This document shows positions 63,690 through 64,000 of a stretch of DNA of 64,000 bases, piece after piece. Origin of the DNA: CBDATW01 sp965200605 (GTDB taxonomy: Bacteria; Bacillota_I; Bacilli_A; CBDATW01); the NCBI GenBank assembly GCA_965200605.1, contig CBDATW010000002.1, positions 310,001 to 374,000 on the forward strand, given 5' to 3'. Both the position numbers and the translations under genes were made by a program. The notes under the pieces were generated by a model. It did no database searches, was not told where the DNA came from, and was given only the letters and a program-made list of their open reading frames with translations. Within the stretch, counting starts at the first letter, position 1, and every line of letters begins with the position of its first letter.

Positions 63690-64000
63690 TTATTCCTTTC
63701 ATGGAACAAGATGAGATATATCTTGTTTTTCTATAATTAATTTTCTTACTTGAGTTGATGAGGCATTAGACTTCGTTTGATAAAGTTTAACATCTAATTG
63801 ATTTCAACAATTTTTATAAATTTTTGCCAAGTCTTTTTCATATGCTAAATCATTTTGATTACGATAACCTCTAACAATAGTGTAAATATTATTTTTTTGA
63901 CAATATGCTACTGCTTTTTGATCTCAAAATTGAACAACAACATTTTTATAATTTAGTGACTTAATTATATCAAGTCTTCTATCTAAATTAAAGAGTGGCT
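63690..64000 (-). CDS. coaD: CoaD-like pantetheine-phosphate adenylyltransferase (5' end outside window)
   Basis: About 103 C-terminal residues: LFNLDRRLDIIKSLNYKNV, IYTIVRGYRNQNDLAYEKDL and QTKSNASSTQVRKLIIEKQD. RGYRN..D..YE matches the CoaD RGLR..DFEYE motif, and SST.VR the C-terminal signature. It adenylates 4'-phosphopantetheine in CoA synthesis. It ends TAA at 63690, overlapping the possible early gmk ATG. Other nucleotidyltransferases are possible because the HxGH part is missing. Confidence 0.75.

Noticed and set aside
1..64000. tRNA, rRNA or replication origin
   Set aside because: I looked for cloverleaf arms with CCA ends, rRNA-like GC-rich blocks and clusters of DnaA boxes near dnaB and smc, and saw none I can defend by eye; a tRNA scan would be decisive.

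Overview
The window is low-GC DNA that reads correctly only with genetic code 4 (TGA = Trp). Nearly every conserved gene (rpoB, rpoC, fusA, smc, lysS, carB and others) is broken by in-frame TGA codons exactly where a tryptophan is acceptable. The lack of cell-wall genes, the many lipoproteins and the tightly packed overlapping genes (repeated TAATG stop/start junctions) point to a Mollicute of the Mycoplasma/Ureaplasma kind. I cannot name the species. No tRNA or rRNA gene was recognised.

Layout, mostly on the minus strand. 1-6.2 kb: a pyrB-pyrC-carA-carB operon for the first steps of de novo pyrimidine synthesis, unusual for a mycoplasma, with a possible leader-peptide attenuator. 6.5-7.2 kb: a plus-strand membrane protein. 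7.2-19.2 kb: fusA, rpsG, rpsL, a thiol peroxidase, a very small Cys-Cys peptide gene, rpoC, rpoB and a TrmH-type methyltransferase. 19.2-26.3 kb: a membrane protein and two large plus-strand paralogous surface lipoproteins with homopolymer-T promoters; the second gene lies between the two halves of a broken IS3-type transposase. 26.3-40.9 kb: an order resembling the Bacillus cysS-rlmB-sigH-rpmG-secE-nusG-rplK-rplA-rplJ-rplL block, interrupted by an antiporter and by a lipoprotein plus ABC exporter; then rlmH, dnaB, rplI, rpsR, ssb and rpsF. 41-45 kb: a membrane protein, lysS, gpsA and hslO.

45.0-49.3 kb is an accessory island: a 42-residue peptide, two small HNH nuclease-like proteins, a cluster of hairpins, an S1-domain remnant, a truncated membrane protein, a short CRISPR-like array (36-nt repeats, 30-nt spacers, no cas genes in the window), and a secreted repeat protein. 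49.5-64 kb: an S1 protein, smc, rnc, plsX, fakA, rpmB, then a carbon module (fructose-bisphosphate aldolase, ascorbate-type PTS IIA, IIB and IIC, a IIB-like protein without the active Cys, ribulose-phosphate 3-epimerase), then rsgA, prkC, prpC, gmk and a partial coaD-like gene.

The least ordinary items are the CRISPR-like array, the lipoprotein cassette inside a transposase with slippable promoter spacers, the nine-residue MFGPGCCGE gene with its own promoter and terminator, the pyr leader, and the cysteine-less PTS IIB.
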